From CAVUOA01 sp963742955 (lineage in GTDB: Bacteria > Bacteroidota > Ignavibacteria > Tepidaquicellales > OLB5): DNA of 64,000 nucleotides. The stretch spans positions 62,001 to 126,000 of the forward strand of contig CAVUOA010000009.1 in the NCBI GenBank assembly GCA_963742955.1. Direction: 5' to 3'. Shown piece by piece: positions 29,717-38,990 of this stretch (position 1 is its first letter; each line of letters starts with the position of its first letter). Below the pieces are notes generated by a model. That model searched no databases. It had not been told where the DNA came from and worked only from the letters and a program-made list of their open reading frames with translations. The translations under genes were made by a program, and so were the position numbers.

Positions 29717-29740
29717 GGCTTGATTTATCAAGCCCTTTTT
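29715..29740 (+). terminator. Terminator of the thiamine operon
   Basis: AGGGCTTGA (29715-29723), loop TTTA, TCAAGCCCT (29728-29736), then a T run. It directly follows the ArfB stop and ends the thiC-to-arfB transcript. Confidence 0.9.
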
Positions 29741-29827
29741 AATTTATTAACATATCCCTGGTAAGCCATATTTTAATCATTGAATTTATGCCTAAATTTC
29801 GTTTGATTAAGCTATAAACTATACAAT

Positions 29828-32602
29828 ATGAAAAAAACACTACTTTTTATTTCAGCCGTTTTATTCTGCAATCTTTCATTTGCTGCTCAATCGTATTACT
29901 TTTACAATTCACAGGGACTTGCTGTAATGAATCCGTATTATAGTTACATGGCTGTTAAATTTGATGAAAATGTTACTTCACCGGTAAAAGAAAGTATTCT
30001 GAATTCTGTGTTCGGCAATTCGCTGGAAAGTAAATCAGAAATGATTGTAGGTTCCCAAAGCGGAAAGAAGTACAGCACATATATATGCAAATTAAAGAGT
30101 GACGTAAATAAATCTGCCGCTGATGGTTTTAAAGCATCTTTGCTTAAAAATAAAAACATAGTGTTTGCAGAAATAGGGTTTAAAGCAGGCGGAAAAGTAG
30201 TTCATCTTGTAACTAACGAAATAATAGTAAAATTTAAGAAAAATGTTTCTGAATTTGATATAAATAACCTTGACAAACTCTATAATACCGATATAATAGA
30301 GCATGTTAACGGGTTTGACAACATTTACCTCTTAAAAATATCATCTGACGGCAGTGATAATACTGATAATGCTTTTGATGTCTCAAACAGGTATGCGCTT
30401 ACTCAGTTTGTGGATTTTGCGCAGCCAAATTTTATACGTCTTGGGATGCTTTGTTCACCGCCGAATGATTCGCTTCTGCCGGATATGTGGAATATTCAAA
30501 ATACAGGGCATAATAATCCTTTTAATATACAGACTACGCCCGGCTGCGATTTAAATGTAATTCCGGCATGGGAACAAACACATGGTAATCCCAGAGTTCT
30601 CATGGGAATAATCGATACGGGAGTGGATACTAATCATATTGACCTCAAGGGAAACCTATGTGATGACAGAAGTCTCTGGTATGACGCCTATGATGAAGAC
30701 CACACACCATTTGATGAATTCTCGCATGGGACCGCGATTACAGGAATAGCAGCTGCTATGGGTAACAACCATATTGGCACAATTGGAGTTGCTTTTGGAT
30801 GCAAGGTTATGCCTATCAGGGCATTCGGTCCCTGGCCTGATGCAGCTACAACTGATTTAATTCTTGCTAAAGCTTTAAATTGGGCGTGGATTCACGGGTC
30901 GTCAGTCCTCAGTAACAGCTGGGGAGGAGGAATACCAACTCCTATTATAGACCATGCAATATTGAATGCAGTTCACTATGGGAGGAATGGCAAAGGAGCG
31001 GTTGTTTTTGCCGCTTCCGGAAATGATGATACGAATGTGGTTCTTTATCCTTCTTCTATGCCTCAGGTTATATGTGTTGGAGGTTTAAGTCCATGCAATG
31101 AACGAAAAAGCAAGGTAAGCTGTGATAATTTTAATAATGAACAGGATTGGGGAGCAAGCTACGGAGAGAATTTATCGGTAGTAGCACCTACACCTTTCAT
31201 AGGTACAACTTTGGTTTTAGGCGGGTGGTGTATTTGCGCTAACGGTACTTCGTCATCATGTCCGCAGGCAGCTGCAATAGGGGCTCTGATTTTGTCAAAG
31301 AATAATAACCTGCCCGGTGATTCCGTTAAGATTATAATAGAGCGTTCAGCACAAAAGGTTGGTAATTACAGCTACAGCGTTCAGAAACCAAACGGGCTGT
31401 GGAACAATGAAATGGGTTACGGCAGAATTGATGCCAAGTTTGCTTTAGATATGACTCCTCCGGGTCCTTCATATGATTATGACCAGGTACCGCCTGTAAT
31501 AAATGCCCAGGTACCGCCATCGGGAAGAACTAATTCCGCATTCTCAATAATTGCAAATATTCATGATAATGTTTTTGTAGCGAACGGTTCAAACTCACCA
31601 AGGATGTATTACAGGATATCTGATTTTCCCGAGATGCATGTTACGCAGGGTGTAAAGTCATCGGATGACAACTATTCATTTCAGGTACCTCTTCTTCCTT
31701 ACGGGAGGAAGATGTATTTTTACTTTGCTGCACAGGATACATCATCTAACGGTAATTTTGCAACATATCCTTACGGCGGAAAAGGAATTAATCCTCCGGG
31801 CACTACAGCTCCGCAGAGATTTTTATTTTGGCAGAATTCAAACGTAAAAGATACACTTCTTGCAAGCACAAACGTCCCGATTCAGATATCCGGGAATGCA
31901 GAAACAACTGTAGTCTCTCTTATCAACAGTAATTTGTATAAAACGCTGCTCGGTGTAACATGTCTTATAAATATACATCACACATATCTTGCCGAGCTGA
32001 ATGTAAGTCTTATTTCTCCTGCCGGAACCGACATAGTTCTTGCAAGCGGTGTTGGGAATGACAGCGATAATTTTGTTAATACGAATTTTGACGATTATGC
32101 ATTAACAAGAATTGATGATACAGCTAACCATGCTCCTTTCACCGGAACTTTCAAGCCGGTTGAAAAACTGTGGCTTCTCAACGGTGAAGATGCAAACGGA
32201 ACATGGAAGCTGAAAGTTGTAGATAACGGAAGCGGTGACGGCGGTGTGCTGAATTCATGGAGTATTGTACTGAAATATTCTTCTGATTATGATAAGAGTG
32301 TAATACCAACCAGGTTTGGTCTGTTAAATAACTATCCAAATCCGTTTAACCCAACAACACGCATAATGTTTTCTGTTCCTTACAGGGCAAGGGTAAAAAT
32401 TATAATAAGTGATATTTTAGGCAGGCAGGTTGTAAAGCTTCTGGATGATTTCAGAAATCCTGCTCTGGAAGATTATGTTGATTTCAATACAAGTGATTCA
32501 AGAATTAATGGAGGCAGCGGTCTTGCCAGCGGAATTTACTTTTATTCACTGATTGTGGATGACAATTTTATAGAGTCTAAAAAAATGGTACTGCTAAAAT
32601 AA
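29828..32602 (+). CDS. Secreted subtilisin-family (S8) peptidase with P domain and type IX sorting tail
   Basis: 924 residues. The signal peptide is MKKTLLFISAVLFCNLSFA, and an inhibitor-like propeptide region runs to ~residue 210. The S8 catalytic domain carries the triad motifs MGIIDTGVDTNHIDL (Asp), EFSHGTAITGIAA (His) and NGTSSSCPQAAAIGAL (Ser). A proprotein-convertase P domain follows (~residues 680-815, NVSLISPAGTDIVL ... NGTWKLKVVDNGSGDGG), then the sorting tail NYPNPFNPTTRIMF ... ESKKMVLLK. The protein should act outside the outer membrane as an endopeptidase. The frame is intact throughout, unlike most neighbouring secreted-protein genes. Confidence 0.95.
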   Translation: MKKTLLFISAVLFCNLSFAAQSYYFYNSQGLAVMNPYYSYMAVKFDENVTSPVKESILNSVFGNSLESKSEMIVGSQSGKKYSTYICKLKSDVNKSAADGFKASLLKNKNIVFAEIGFKAGGKVVHLVTNEIIVKFKKNVSEFDINNLDKLYNTDIIEHVNGFDNIYLLKISSDGSDNTDNAFDVSNRYALTQFVDFAQPNFIRLGMLCSPPNDSLLPDMWNIQNTGHNNPFNIQTTPGCDLNVIPAWEQTHGNPRVLMGIIDTGVDTNHIDLKGNLCDDRSLWYDAYDEDHTPFDEFSHGTAITGIAAAMGNNHIGTIGVAFGCKVMPIRAFGPWPDAATTDLILAKALNWAWIHGSSVLSNSWGGGIPTPIIDHAILNAVHYGRNGKGAVVFAASGNDDTNVVLYPSSMPQVICVGGLSPCNERKSKVSCDNFNNEQDWGASYGENLSVVAPTPFIGTTLVLGGWCICANGTSSSCPQAAAIGALILSKNNNLPGDSVKIIIERSAQKVGNYSYSVQKPNGLWNNEMGYGRIDAKFALDMTPPGPSYDYDQVPPVINAQVPPSGRTNSAFSIIANIHDNVFVANGSNSPRMYYRISDFPEMHVTQGVKSSDDNYSFQVPLLPYGRKMYFYFAAQDTSSNGNFATYPYGGKGINPPGTTAPQRFLFWQNSNVKDTLLASTNVPIQISGNAETTVVSLINSNLYKTLLGVTCLINIHHTYLAELNVSLISPAGTDIVLASGVGNDSDNFVNTNFDDYALTRIDDTANHAPFTGTFKPVEKLWLLNGEDANGTWKLKVVDNGSGDGGVLNSWSIVLKYSSDYDKSVIPTRFGLLNNYPNPFNPTTRIMFSVPYRARVKIIISDILGRQVVKLLDDFRNPALEDYVDFNTSDSRINGGSGLASGIYFYSLIVDDNFIESKKMVLLK

Positions 32603-32705
32603 AATAAGGTACTTATGTAACGTACAGGTATGGGGTTTTGAAATAAAAATCTGTATTATAGTAAGTATTATTTAGAGGGTTCAAATTAGTAGGGGGTAAC
32701 AATTG

Positions 32706-32745
32706 AAAAATCCATTCGATTATGAGATTTCGGATGGATTTTTTT
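32706..32745 (+). terminator. Terminator downstream of the subtilase gene
   Basis: AATCCATTCG pairs with CGGATGGATT (one G-T pair) around an 11-base loop, followed by a run of seven T. It separates the subtilase from the regulator gene. Confidence 0.75.
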
Positions 32746-32834
32746 ATTTATTTTTTAATACCATAACCTATATAATTAAAATGAGCTTAACATTAAGTAA
32801 TCAAGGTTAACTTGAAGCTACATTAAATTGGGTA

Positions 32835-32885
32835 TTGACAAAACAAATATTAATAACTATACTTGTCGTAGTTAGAGCTACGACA
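32835..32885 (+). promoter_or_regulatory. Promoter and palindromic operator of the TrmB-type regulator
   Basis: TTGACA (32835-32840) and TATACT (32858-32863), 17 bases apart, form a near-consensus promoter. Directly after it lies a perfect palindrome TGTCGTAG-TTAGAG-CTACGACA (32864-32885) covering the likely transcription start. A second pair, GTAGTTAG (32869-32876 region) and CTAACTAC (32891-32898), overlaps it. A repressor bound there would block its own promoter. Confidence 0.72.
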
Positions 32886-32903
32886 TTTTACTAACTACAA
32901 ACA

Positions 32904-33757
32904 ATGAAAGAAGACTTAACAAAAAAAATTGAAAGACTGGGATTTACGACTTATGAGGCTAAAGTCTTTCTGGTCCTTTATCAGGGTTATAAGATGTCTG
33001 CTGCAGAAATTGCCAAAGAGGCAAAGATACCGAGAACATCTGTATATGATATATTAAAGAAATTTACTGAGAAGGGATTCTGCAATGAAGTCCATACACC
33101 CTCAAAATTGATTTATGAAGTAATTAATTCAAAAGTACTGGAAGACAAAATTAAAATTGAGATTGAATTGGACTATAAAGGGAGAATTGCAACCTCTGAA
33201 GAATGTTTCACATCTTTGAGACCCATGTATAAGACGAAGCAACCACGAGAGCTAAAAGCAGACGTTGAATTAATTAAGGGCTACAACAGATTAAGGGACC
33301 AGAAATTCCTTGAACTCGTAAAAAATTCTAAACAGGGAATTTTAATAATGAATAAGTTTCGTGGCAAAGTTTCATTAAATGTTGATGATGAGAGCAAGAA
33401 GTTCTTCAAGAGAGGCGGGAAGGTTAAGTCAATTTATCAATCAAAGGGTGATTTCAAATTAAAGATTAACAATAAATGGCAGGATGTTACACGTGAAGGG
33501 CTAATACAACTTTGTGAGTCATTTGCAGCCCAGGGTGAAGAAATTAGATTCATGCACGATGTTCCCCAAATTATGGCAATATTTGATGAGAAGGTTGTGT
33601 ACTTCAGCCTTTTTGATGAAGACATCCCAATAAAGGACATGTCAGACGTAATAATTTACAATGCAAATTTGCGAAGTTTATTAAGAATTTATTTAATATG
33701 TATTGGGATAATTCCGATACACTAGAATTACTAAAAAAAGAACTAAATTCCAAATAA
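32904..33757 (+). CDS. TrmB family transcriptional regulator (frameshift near the 3' end)
   Basis: About 284 residues. An N-terminal TrmB winged helix (LGFTTYEAKVFLVLYQGYKMSAAEIAKEAKIPRTSVYDIL without its last part) is followed by a short linker and a phospholipase-D-like effector domain (ILIMNKFRGK, IRFMHDVPQIMAIFDEKVVYFSL). The frame loses one base in a T run near 33666. Restoring it gives YNANFAKFIKNLFNMYWDNSDTLELL-type ending at 33757, the normal TrmB end; the literal frame stops at 33725. TrmB proteins, best known in archaea, sense sugars or metabolic signals. The palindromic operator suggests autoregulation. Confidence 0.85.
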
Positions 33758-33785
33758 AGCAAATTTATCAAACAGGGAGATACAA

Positions 33786-34730
33786 ATGAAAGGCGTTACA
33801 AAATTTTTCTTTGCATTACAAATTCTTGCTGCTGTTTTATTGATAAACTCAGCATATGCGGAAAATCCGGTTTCGGGAACTATAAGATATTCAGACAACC
33901 TTGAACCAGTTATAAGGGACAGTCCAAGCTTATGACATTAGCAATAATCTAATTTCATCAACTCCAATAAACTTGGATGGTCTATATAACTTTAACGGTT
34001 CACTTCCATGGGATTCAGCTTGACATAATTGCATTCCCCGGATTTAGGACCGGATGATGAAGATTGCTTCATTCCTACAATTCACCCGAATAAGCTTGAT
34101 TGGCAAAGTGCAGTGGTTGTAATTCCGAACAATCCGCTGTCAAATGTTGATATATTTGTAACAAGAATTGTAAAACCCTCAGCACCGATGACCGCATCGG
34201 TAAGCGGACTTGTGACGCTTAATAATAAACCAACTGCAAACGCAATAATTTACGCAAAAAGAGATAATGCCTACTACGGTTATGCAATTACCGATAGTAA
34301 AGGAAATTACGAAATTAAAGGTTTACCCCTCGGCGACTACATCTTGGTCATCCACAGAATAGGAGCTTCTTCGTCTACCCTTAACACCACTTTGACAATG
34401 GAAGGTCTCAAAAACGTTGTCTTCAACCTTGAAGAAGCTCCGTTCTTTAATAATAACGAGGTACCGGGTACATACCAGCTTTCACAGAATTACCCCAACC
34501 CGTTCAACCCCGAAACCAAGATTAACTACGCAGTGCCGGTTTCGGGCAATGTGAAGCTTGCAGTTTATAACTCAGCCGGACAGATGGTGAGAGAGCTTGT
34601 CAACGGCTTTATAAATGCAGGCAGCTACACAGTTTCTTTCGGCGGCTCCAGCCTCGCAAGCGGTGTTTACTACTATAAGCTTGAGGCAAACGGTTTCACC
34701 GAAACTAAAAAGATGATACTTGTTAAATAG
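33786..34730 (+). CDS. Secreted carboxypeptidase-regulatory-like protein with type IX sorting tail (frameshifted)
   Basis: Reading from ATG 33786 (GGGAG upstream) gives a signal peptide MKGVTKFFFALQILAAVLLI and AENPVSGTIRYSDN. Three net +1 breaks near 33925, 34020 and 34037 follow, before FIPTIHPNKLDWQSAVVV. A CarboxypepD_reg-like β-sandwich follows (SVSGLVTLNNKPTANAIIYAKR ... GNYEIKGLPLGDYIL). The tail is LSQNYPNPFNPETKINY ... TETKKMILVK. Expected joined length is ~313 residues. Function unknown; probably a surface or matrix protein. It is 28 bases behind the TrmB gene and may be its target. Confidence 0.78.
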
Positions 34731-34813
34731 AATTTTTATTAACCGGGGGCTGTCTTATATTGACGGCCCCATAATTACTAACTATCTTGTTTTATAATTG
34801 TTCAATATCAGAA

Positions 34814-35110
34814 ATGCTTAAACTCAGTCATAATGATAAATACCGGTTTACAGTAAACACACCATCCCACGTTATGGTTAAACTGGTAAATATAATAGGG
34901 ATGGAAATTGCTACACTTGTTAACGAGCTCAGAGACCCCGGTTCATATGAAGTAAGATATGAAGGAAACGGAACCCCCGCCGGAATATATTATTATAAGC
35001 TCTATACGGATTTAAACGGTTCGGAAAACGGGAATGATTCTGTTGTTCTGCCCGATATACCGGGCAAAAAGTTTAAGCTGGTTGATACAAAAGAAGTTCT
35101 GATAATATAG
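34814..35110 (+). pseudogene. Orphan type IX sorting-tail fragment
   Basis: The 98-residue frame is made almost entirely of a sorting-tail β-sandwich (VMVKLVNIIGMEIATLVNEL, DPGSYEVRYEGNGTPAGIYYYKLYTD). It lacks a signal peptide, a passenger domain and the NYPNPFNP entry. The end (KLVDTKEVLII) is a diverged KKMVLIK. It is best read as the decayed 3' end of a lost secreted-protein gene, though expression as a small protein cannot be excluded. Confidence 0.6.
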
Positions 35111-35143
35111 CTTATATTACGCTCGATGATTATCTTCTCCTGT

Positions 35144-35179
35144 GCCCCGGAAATAAAGCATCTTTCCGGGGCTTTTTTT
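35144..35179 (+). terminator. Strong rho-independent terminator
   Basis: GCCCCGGAAA (35144-35153) and TTTCCGGGGC (35163-35172) form a perfect 10-bp stem with a 9-base loop, followed by seven T. It ends the orphan-tail transcript. The 240 bases between it and the next gene hold no recognisable gene. Confidence 0.9.
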
Positions 35180-35421
35180 ACTGACAAATACCTAAACTTA
35201 ACTATGATTCCTGGAAATTTTTCTGATGTCCTTTTCCTGCTCCGGGCAGGCACATTCACCAAGTTAATAATTGGAAATCATATCAGCATTCTGTTTTCTC
35301 CTTTTCAATTTAAAATCTATTTGGTTATTTATTGAAAGAATTTGTTAGTCCGGTTTCCCTGCTTGCTTGAGGCACCATTAAAGATGCCTATATCTAAAAT
35401 ATTAAAAGTATTTTCAATTTT

Positions 35422-36897
35422 ATGAAGCTCAGGCTGATACATTATATTCTCATCTTTTCATTCCTCATCTTTTCATTCCTCATCAGGCTTTATCATATCA
35501 ATTTCCCGGTGTCCGGCTGGCACTCGTGGCGCCAATCAGATACCGCGTCGATTGCGAAAAATTTTTACGAAAACGGACATAATATTTTATATCCTCAAAT
35601 TGATTGGGGAGGCAATACACCGGGTTATGTTGAATCAGAGTTTCAAATATATCCTTACCTGGTTTCCGGCTTATACTCTGTATTTGGTGTCAATGATTTC
35701 TTCGGCAGGTTCTTATCCGTAATATTTTCATTGTTCACAATTTACGGTTTGTATTTGCTTGTAAGAAAAATAATCGATGAAAAAACCGCTCTCTGGGCTG
35801 CGTTTATTTATTCAATTATACCATTAAATATATACTACTCCCGCGCCTTTATGCCGGAATCAATGATGCTGATGTGTATTGTATACGGCATCTATTTCTT
35901 TGTCTTGTGGATTGATACCGAAAAGCGGGGCTTCTTTTATCTTTCGGCTGTATTTATTTCTCTTTCCATTTTGCTGAAAATACCCACTCTTTATATTGGT
36001 CTACCGCTTATATACCTGGCTCTGCAAAAATACGGGAAGAAGGTTTTTTCAAATGCCTTAATGTGGTTTTATGCTGCAATTGTTCTGGCGCCTTCCGCAT
36101 TATGGTATTATCATGCTCATCAATTACTGCTGCAAACCGGTTTAACGTTTGGAATCTGGGGTTTTGGTCAGGATAAATGGGGTAACTTTAATTTGCTTAT
36201 CAGTCCTGATTTCTATAACCGCATATTTTTTATGAATAATGCAGAACGCCATCTTACATATGCGGGATTTATTCCGTTTTTAACAGGACTGTTTGTTAAG
36301 AGAGAACACAAAAATGAAAGGCTTTTTGATTTCTGGATTTTATCGGTTCTGATATATTTCCTTATTGTTAGCGGCGGCAATAATGCGCATGAATATTACC
36401 AGCTTCCGTTTATTCTGCCTGCAGTTGTGTTTGCGGCTAAAGCGTTTGGCAAATACCTTCCGCTTAATAATATTGCCAATGCATTCAAAGAAAATAAATT
36501 AAGATACTCGTTTTTTGTTTTATGTATTTTGCTGATTCCTGTTTTATCTTATTTAAGAATGGCAAATTTTATGAGAGGTGAGAATAAAAATGATGCAATA
36601 TTTAAATTAACAGATGAAGTAAAATCGGTTTCCCAAAAAAGTGATTTAATCGTAACGTTTTGCGATGGGAACCCCGTATATCTTTATTTATCGGATAGAA
36701 AAGGATGGTTTGTAACTCCCGGGGGATTCAATTATGAAGAGATAACAAAGCTTAAGAACGATGGAGCCAAATATTTAATTGGCGAGAAGTCTTTTTTAAA
36801 ATCACAGTCCGAATTAAATAATCTGGCGGGGATTGATAAAAGATTTAAAGCTATACTCGATAATGAAAGTTATTTCATTATAAAATTGGCTGATTAA
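35422..36897 (+). CDS. Family 39 glycosyltransferase (ArnT/PMT-like membrane protein)
   Basis: 491 residues with about ten hydrophobic segments. The first periplasmic loop carries the family-typical GWHSWRQSDTASIAKNFYENG, with the catalytic Asp in RQSD. Members transfer sugars from polyprenyl-phosphate donors to proteins or lipid A outside the inner membrane. The acceptor here is unknown. The start is ATG 35422. The first transmembrane helix is partly built by an in-frame 15-base tandem repeat (FLIFS twice). The frame is intact. Confidence 0.86.
   Translation: MKLRLIHYILIFSFLIFSFLIRLYHINFPVSGWHSWRQSDTASIAKNFYENGHNILYPQIDWGGNTPGYVESEFQIYPYLVSGLYSVFGVNDFFGRFLSVIFSLFTIYGLYLLVRKIIDEKTALWAAFIYSIIPLNIYYSRAFMPESMMLMCIVYGIYFFVLWIDTEKRGFFYLSAVFISLSILLKIPTLYIGLPLIYLALQKYGKKVFSNALMWFYAAIVLAPSALWYYHAHQLLLQTGLTFGIWGFGQDKWGNFNLLISPDFYNRIFFMNNAERHLTYAGFIPFLTGLFVKREHKNERLFDFWILSVLIYFLIVSGGNNAHEYYQLPFILPAVVFAAKAFGKYLPLNNIANAFKENKLRYSFFVLCILLIPVLSYLRMANFMRGENKNDAIFKLTDEVKSVSQKSDLIVTFCDGNPVYLYLSDRKGWFVTPGGFNYEEITKLKNDGAKYLIGEKSFLKSQSELNNLAGIDKRFKAILDNESYFIIKLAD
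35449..35484 (+). repeat. In-frame 15-base tandem repeat in the glycosyltransferase start
   Basis: CTCATCTTTTCATTC occurs twice (35449-35463 and 35464-35478) with a third partial CTCATC. Because the unit is 15 bases, it only lengthens the first membrane helix by five residues per copy. Confidence 0.85.
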
Positions 36898-36933
36898 GTC
36901 AGAAATTCATCAATTGCAACAGAAGTTCAGAGA

Positions 36934-37230
36934 ATGCTGTTTTGGGCCGATGCCCGTTATTGTTTGCTTTTTACTATCCACAGCCTTAAGGCTGGGGTTA
37001 TTGTAAAAACGGTTAACAGGATTAAATACAGCATACAAAAAGATGCAGCTACAACTTTAATGGTTTATAACTCATTAGGTCAGCTTATAACAACACTTGT
37101 TAACGGTTACTTAAAAGCAGGTGAGTATGAAGTTAGTTTTAACGGTGAAAACTATCCAAGCGGTCTGTATTTCTATGTTTTAGAATAAGGTGATTATTTT
37201 TCAACAAAGAAAATGGTTCTAATAAAATAA
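36934..37230 (+). pseudogene. Sorting-tail remnant with in-frame TAA
   Basis: A 5'-truncated type IX tail: IKYSIQKDAATTLMVYNSLG, then KAGEYEVSFNGENYPSGLYFYVLE, a TAA at 37186-37188, and GDYFSTKKMVLIK in the same frame to the real stop at 37230. No signal peptide or passenger domain is present. It lies between the glycosyltransferase and kelch genes. It is probably a decayed gene copy. Confidence 0.65.
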
Positions 37231-37283
37231 CATAATTTAAAAGGGGGCTTTTCTTAAGCCCATTATTGTTAATTATTAAATTT

Positions 37284-38714
37284 ATGGAAAAAAGAGCTAA
37301 GTACGGTACTATAAGGAAAATATATTTTTTCTTTGTCTTTATTTTAATTTTAGGATTAAAAATTTATTCCCAGCAGAACTGGACTCCGACTTCAACAAAT
37401 AATGCACCTTCACCACGCAGTTGGCATACTGCAGTGTGGACAGGCAGCAGAATGATAATCTGGGGAGGGCAATCATATGTCGAGGAACTGAACAGTGGCG
37501 GTATATATGATTTATCTTCTAACACATGGACACCAACAAGCATATTAAACGCGCCTTCAAAAAGACAGATACATACAGCTGTGTGGACAGGCAGCAGAAT
37601 GATAATCTGGGGAGGGGTCTGCGTTACTTGTGATACTATTAATATCAATACAGGCGGAATCTATAATCCCGAAGATGATACCTGGGAATCCACATCAACT
37701 ATCAATGCACCTAGTGGGCGTTCATATCACACTGCTGTATGGACAGGTGATAAAATGATTGTATGGGGTGGGTATGAAAATACCGGCGGTATATATGACC
37801 CGGAGAATAATTCATGGGATTTCATCACAACAGTAAACGCACCCACACCGCGTTATTGGCATACTGCAATATGGACAGGAAGCAAAATGATTATTTGGGG
37901 GGGTTCTGATTCATCAAACAATTTCTTCAATCTTGTTAACACAGGTGGTTTGTATGACCCGATTCAAGACAGTTGGCAGCCGACTAGTACACTAAATGCT
38001 CCTACCCCCCGAATTGAACACTCAGCGATATGGACTGGGAGTGAGATGATAATTTGGGGCGGCGCTGATTCGCTAAATGATAATACTGGAGGAAGATATA
38101 ACCCAATTACCGATACATGGATATCTACATCATTAACAAATGCACCTTTACCGCGATTTGTACACACAGCAGTATGGACTGGAACTCGAATGGTAGTTTG
38201 GGGAGGTATATCTTCTGTAAATACGTATGCTTTAAATACGGGCGGTATTTACGACCCTGTAACAGATACCTGGGCATCTACCACATTAGTAAACGCCCCG
38301 CTTCGCCGTTATTTGCACAGAGCAGTCTGGACAGGCGAAAAAATGCTCCTTTGGGGAGGGCTTTATGAAAATGGTCCTTTAAACTCAGGAAGCATATATT
38401 TTAATTCCGAAATAATTGGAATTCAAAATATAAATGGTGATATTCCAACTGTATTTAATCTTTATCAGAACTATCCAAATCCGTTTAATCCTGTTACAAA
38501 GATAAGTTATGACCTGCCAAAAAACACAAATGTAACAATAAGAATTTATGATTTAATCGGGCGCGAGGTGACTACTCTGGTTAATAATGAATTCAGGAAT
38601 GCGGGCAGGTATGAAATCAACTGGAACGCAGCCAATTATGCCAGCGGTGTTTATTTTTACAGAATCGAAGCAGGCAGTTATGTATCCACTAAGAAAATGG
38701 TACTGATAGAGTAA
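37284..38714 (+). CDS. Secreted kelch-type β-propeller with type IX sorting tail
   Basis: 476 residues from ATG 37284. The signal/anchor is KIYFFFVFILILGLKIYSQ. Seven repeats follow with the core HTAVWTGSRMIIWGG (variants HTAIWTGSKMIIWGG, HSAIWTGSEMIIWGG, HRAVWTGEKMLLWGG) separated by GGIYDPxTDTW. Seven is the blade number of a closed propeller. The tail is LYQNYPNPFNPVTKISY ... STKKMVLIE. The near identity of repeats at DNA level suggests recent duplication. Ligand unknown; a carbohydrate- or protein-binding surface role is an inference. Confidence 0.93.
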   Translation: MEKRAKYGTIRKIYFFFVFILILGLKIYSQQNWTPTSTNNAPSPRSWHTAVWTGSRMIIWGGQSYVEELNSGGIYDLSSNTWTPTSILNAPSKRQIHTAVWTGSRMIIWGGVCVTCDTININTGGIYNPEDDTWESTSTINAPSGRSYHTAVWTGDKMIVWGGYENTGGIYDPENNSWDFITTVNAPTPRYWHTAIWTGSKMIIWGGSDSSNNFFNLVNTGGLYDPIQDSWQPTSTLNAPTPRIEHSAIWTGSEMIIWGGADSLNDNTGGRYNPITDTWISTSLTNAPLPRFVHTAVWTGTRMVVWGGISSVNTYALNTGGIYDPVTDTWASTTLVNAPLRRYLHRAVWTGEKMLLWGGLYENGPLNSGSIYFNSEIIGIQNINGDIPTVFNLYQNYPNPFNPVTKISYDLPKNTNVTIRIYDLIGREVTTLVNNEFRNAGRYEINWNAANYASGVYFYRIEAGSYVSTKKMVLIE

Positions 38715-38732
38715 AAACTTCCATTGAAAAGG

Positions 38733-38765
38733 AAAGAGCCCTCCAGTTTAATTTGGAGAGCTTTT
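38733..38765 (+). terminator. Terminator after the kelch gene
   Basis: AGCCCTCCA pairs with TGGAGAGCT across an 8-base loop and is followed by TTTT. It lies 18 bases past the stop codon. Confidence 0.65.
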
Positions 38766-38800
38766 GTTATTATTAGCTCCTCATATCTAAGAATAAATGA

Positions 38801-38831
38801 CTTGACTTCCCTGAAATAATCAGTTATATTT
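38801..38831 (+). repeat. 31-base dispersed repeat, copy 2
   Basis: Identical on the opposite strand to 6805-6835. It is placed in the 430-base gap that follows the kelch gene. Confidence 0.8.
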
Positions 38832-38910
38832 ATATTTACTGCTGATTATGTGTACTTGTTCTTTTAACAATAAGAGGAATTATAAATTGATGTTATTTAT
38901 ATCCGGAATT

Positions 38911-38990
38911 ATTAAAAACCGCAATTAAGGGGCACTTTTATAACTTGTTTATTAAAAACCGCATTTTAAGGGCAGTTTGATAACTTGTTA
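38911..38990 (+). repeat. Two tandem 40-base units
   Basis: Units 38911-38950 and 38951-38990 both start ATTAAAAACCGCA and end TAACTTGTT, with a few changes in the middle. The phrase TAACTTG then recurs once more. The rest of the 38715-39142 gap contains no gene that I can support. Confidence 0.8.

Noticed and set aside
35002..35335. Short frames around the 35.1-kb terminator
   Set aside because: They overlap a strong terminator and the orphan sorting tail and have no start signals.
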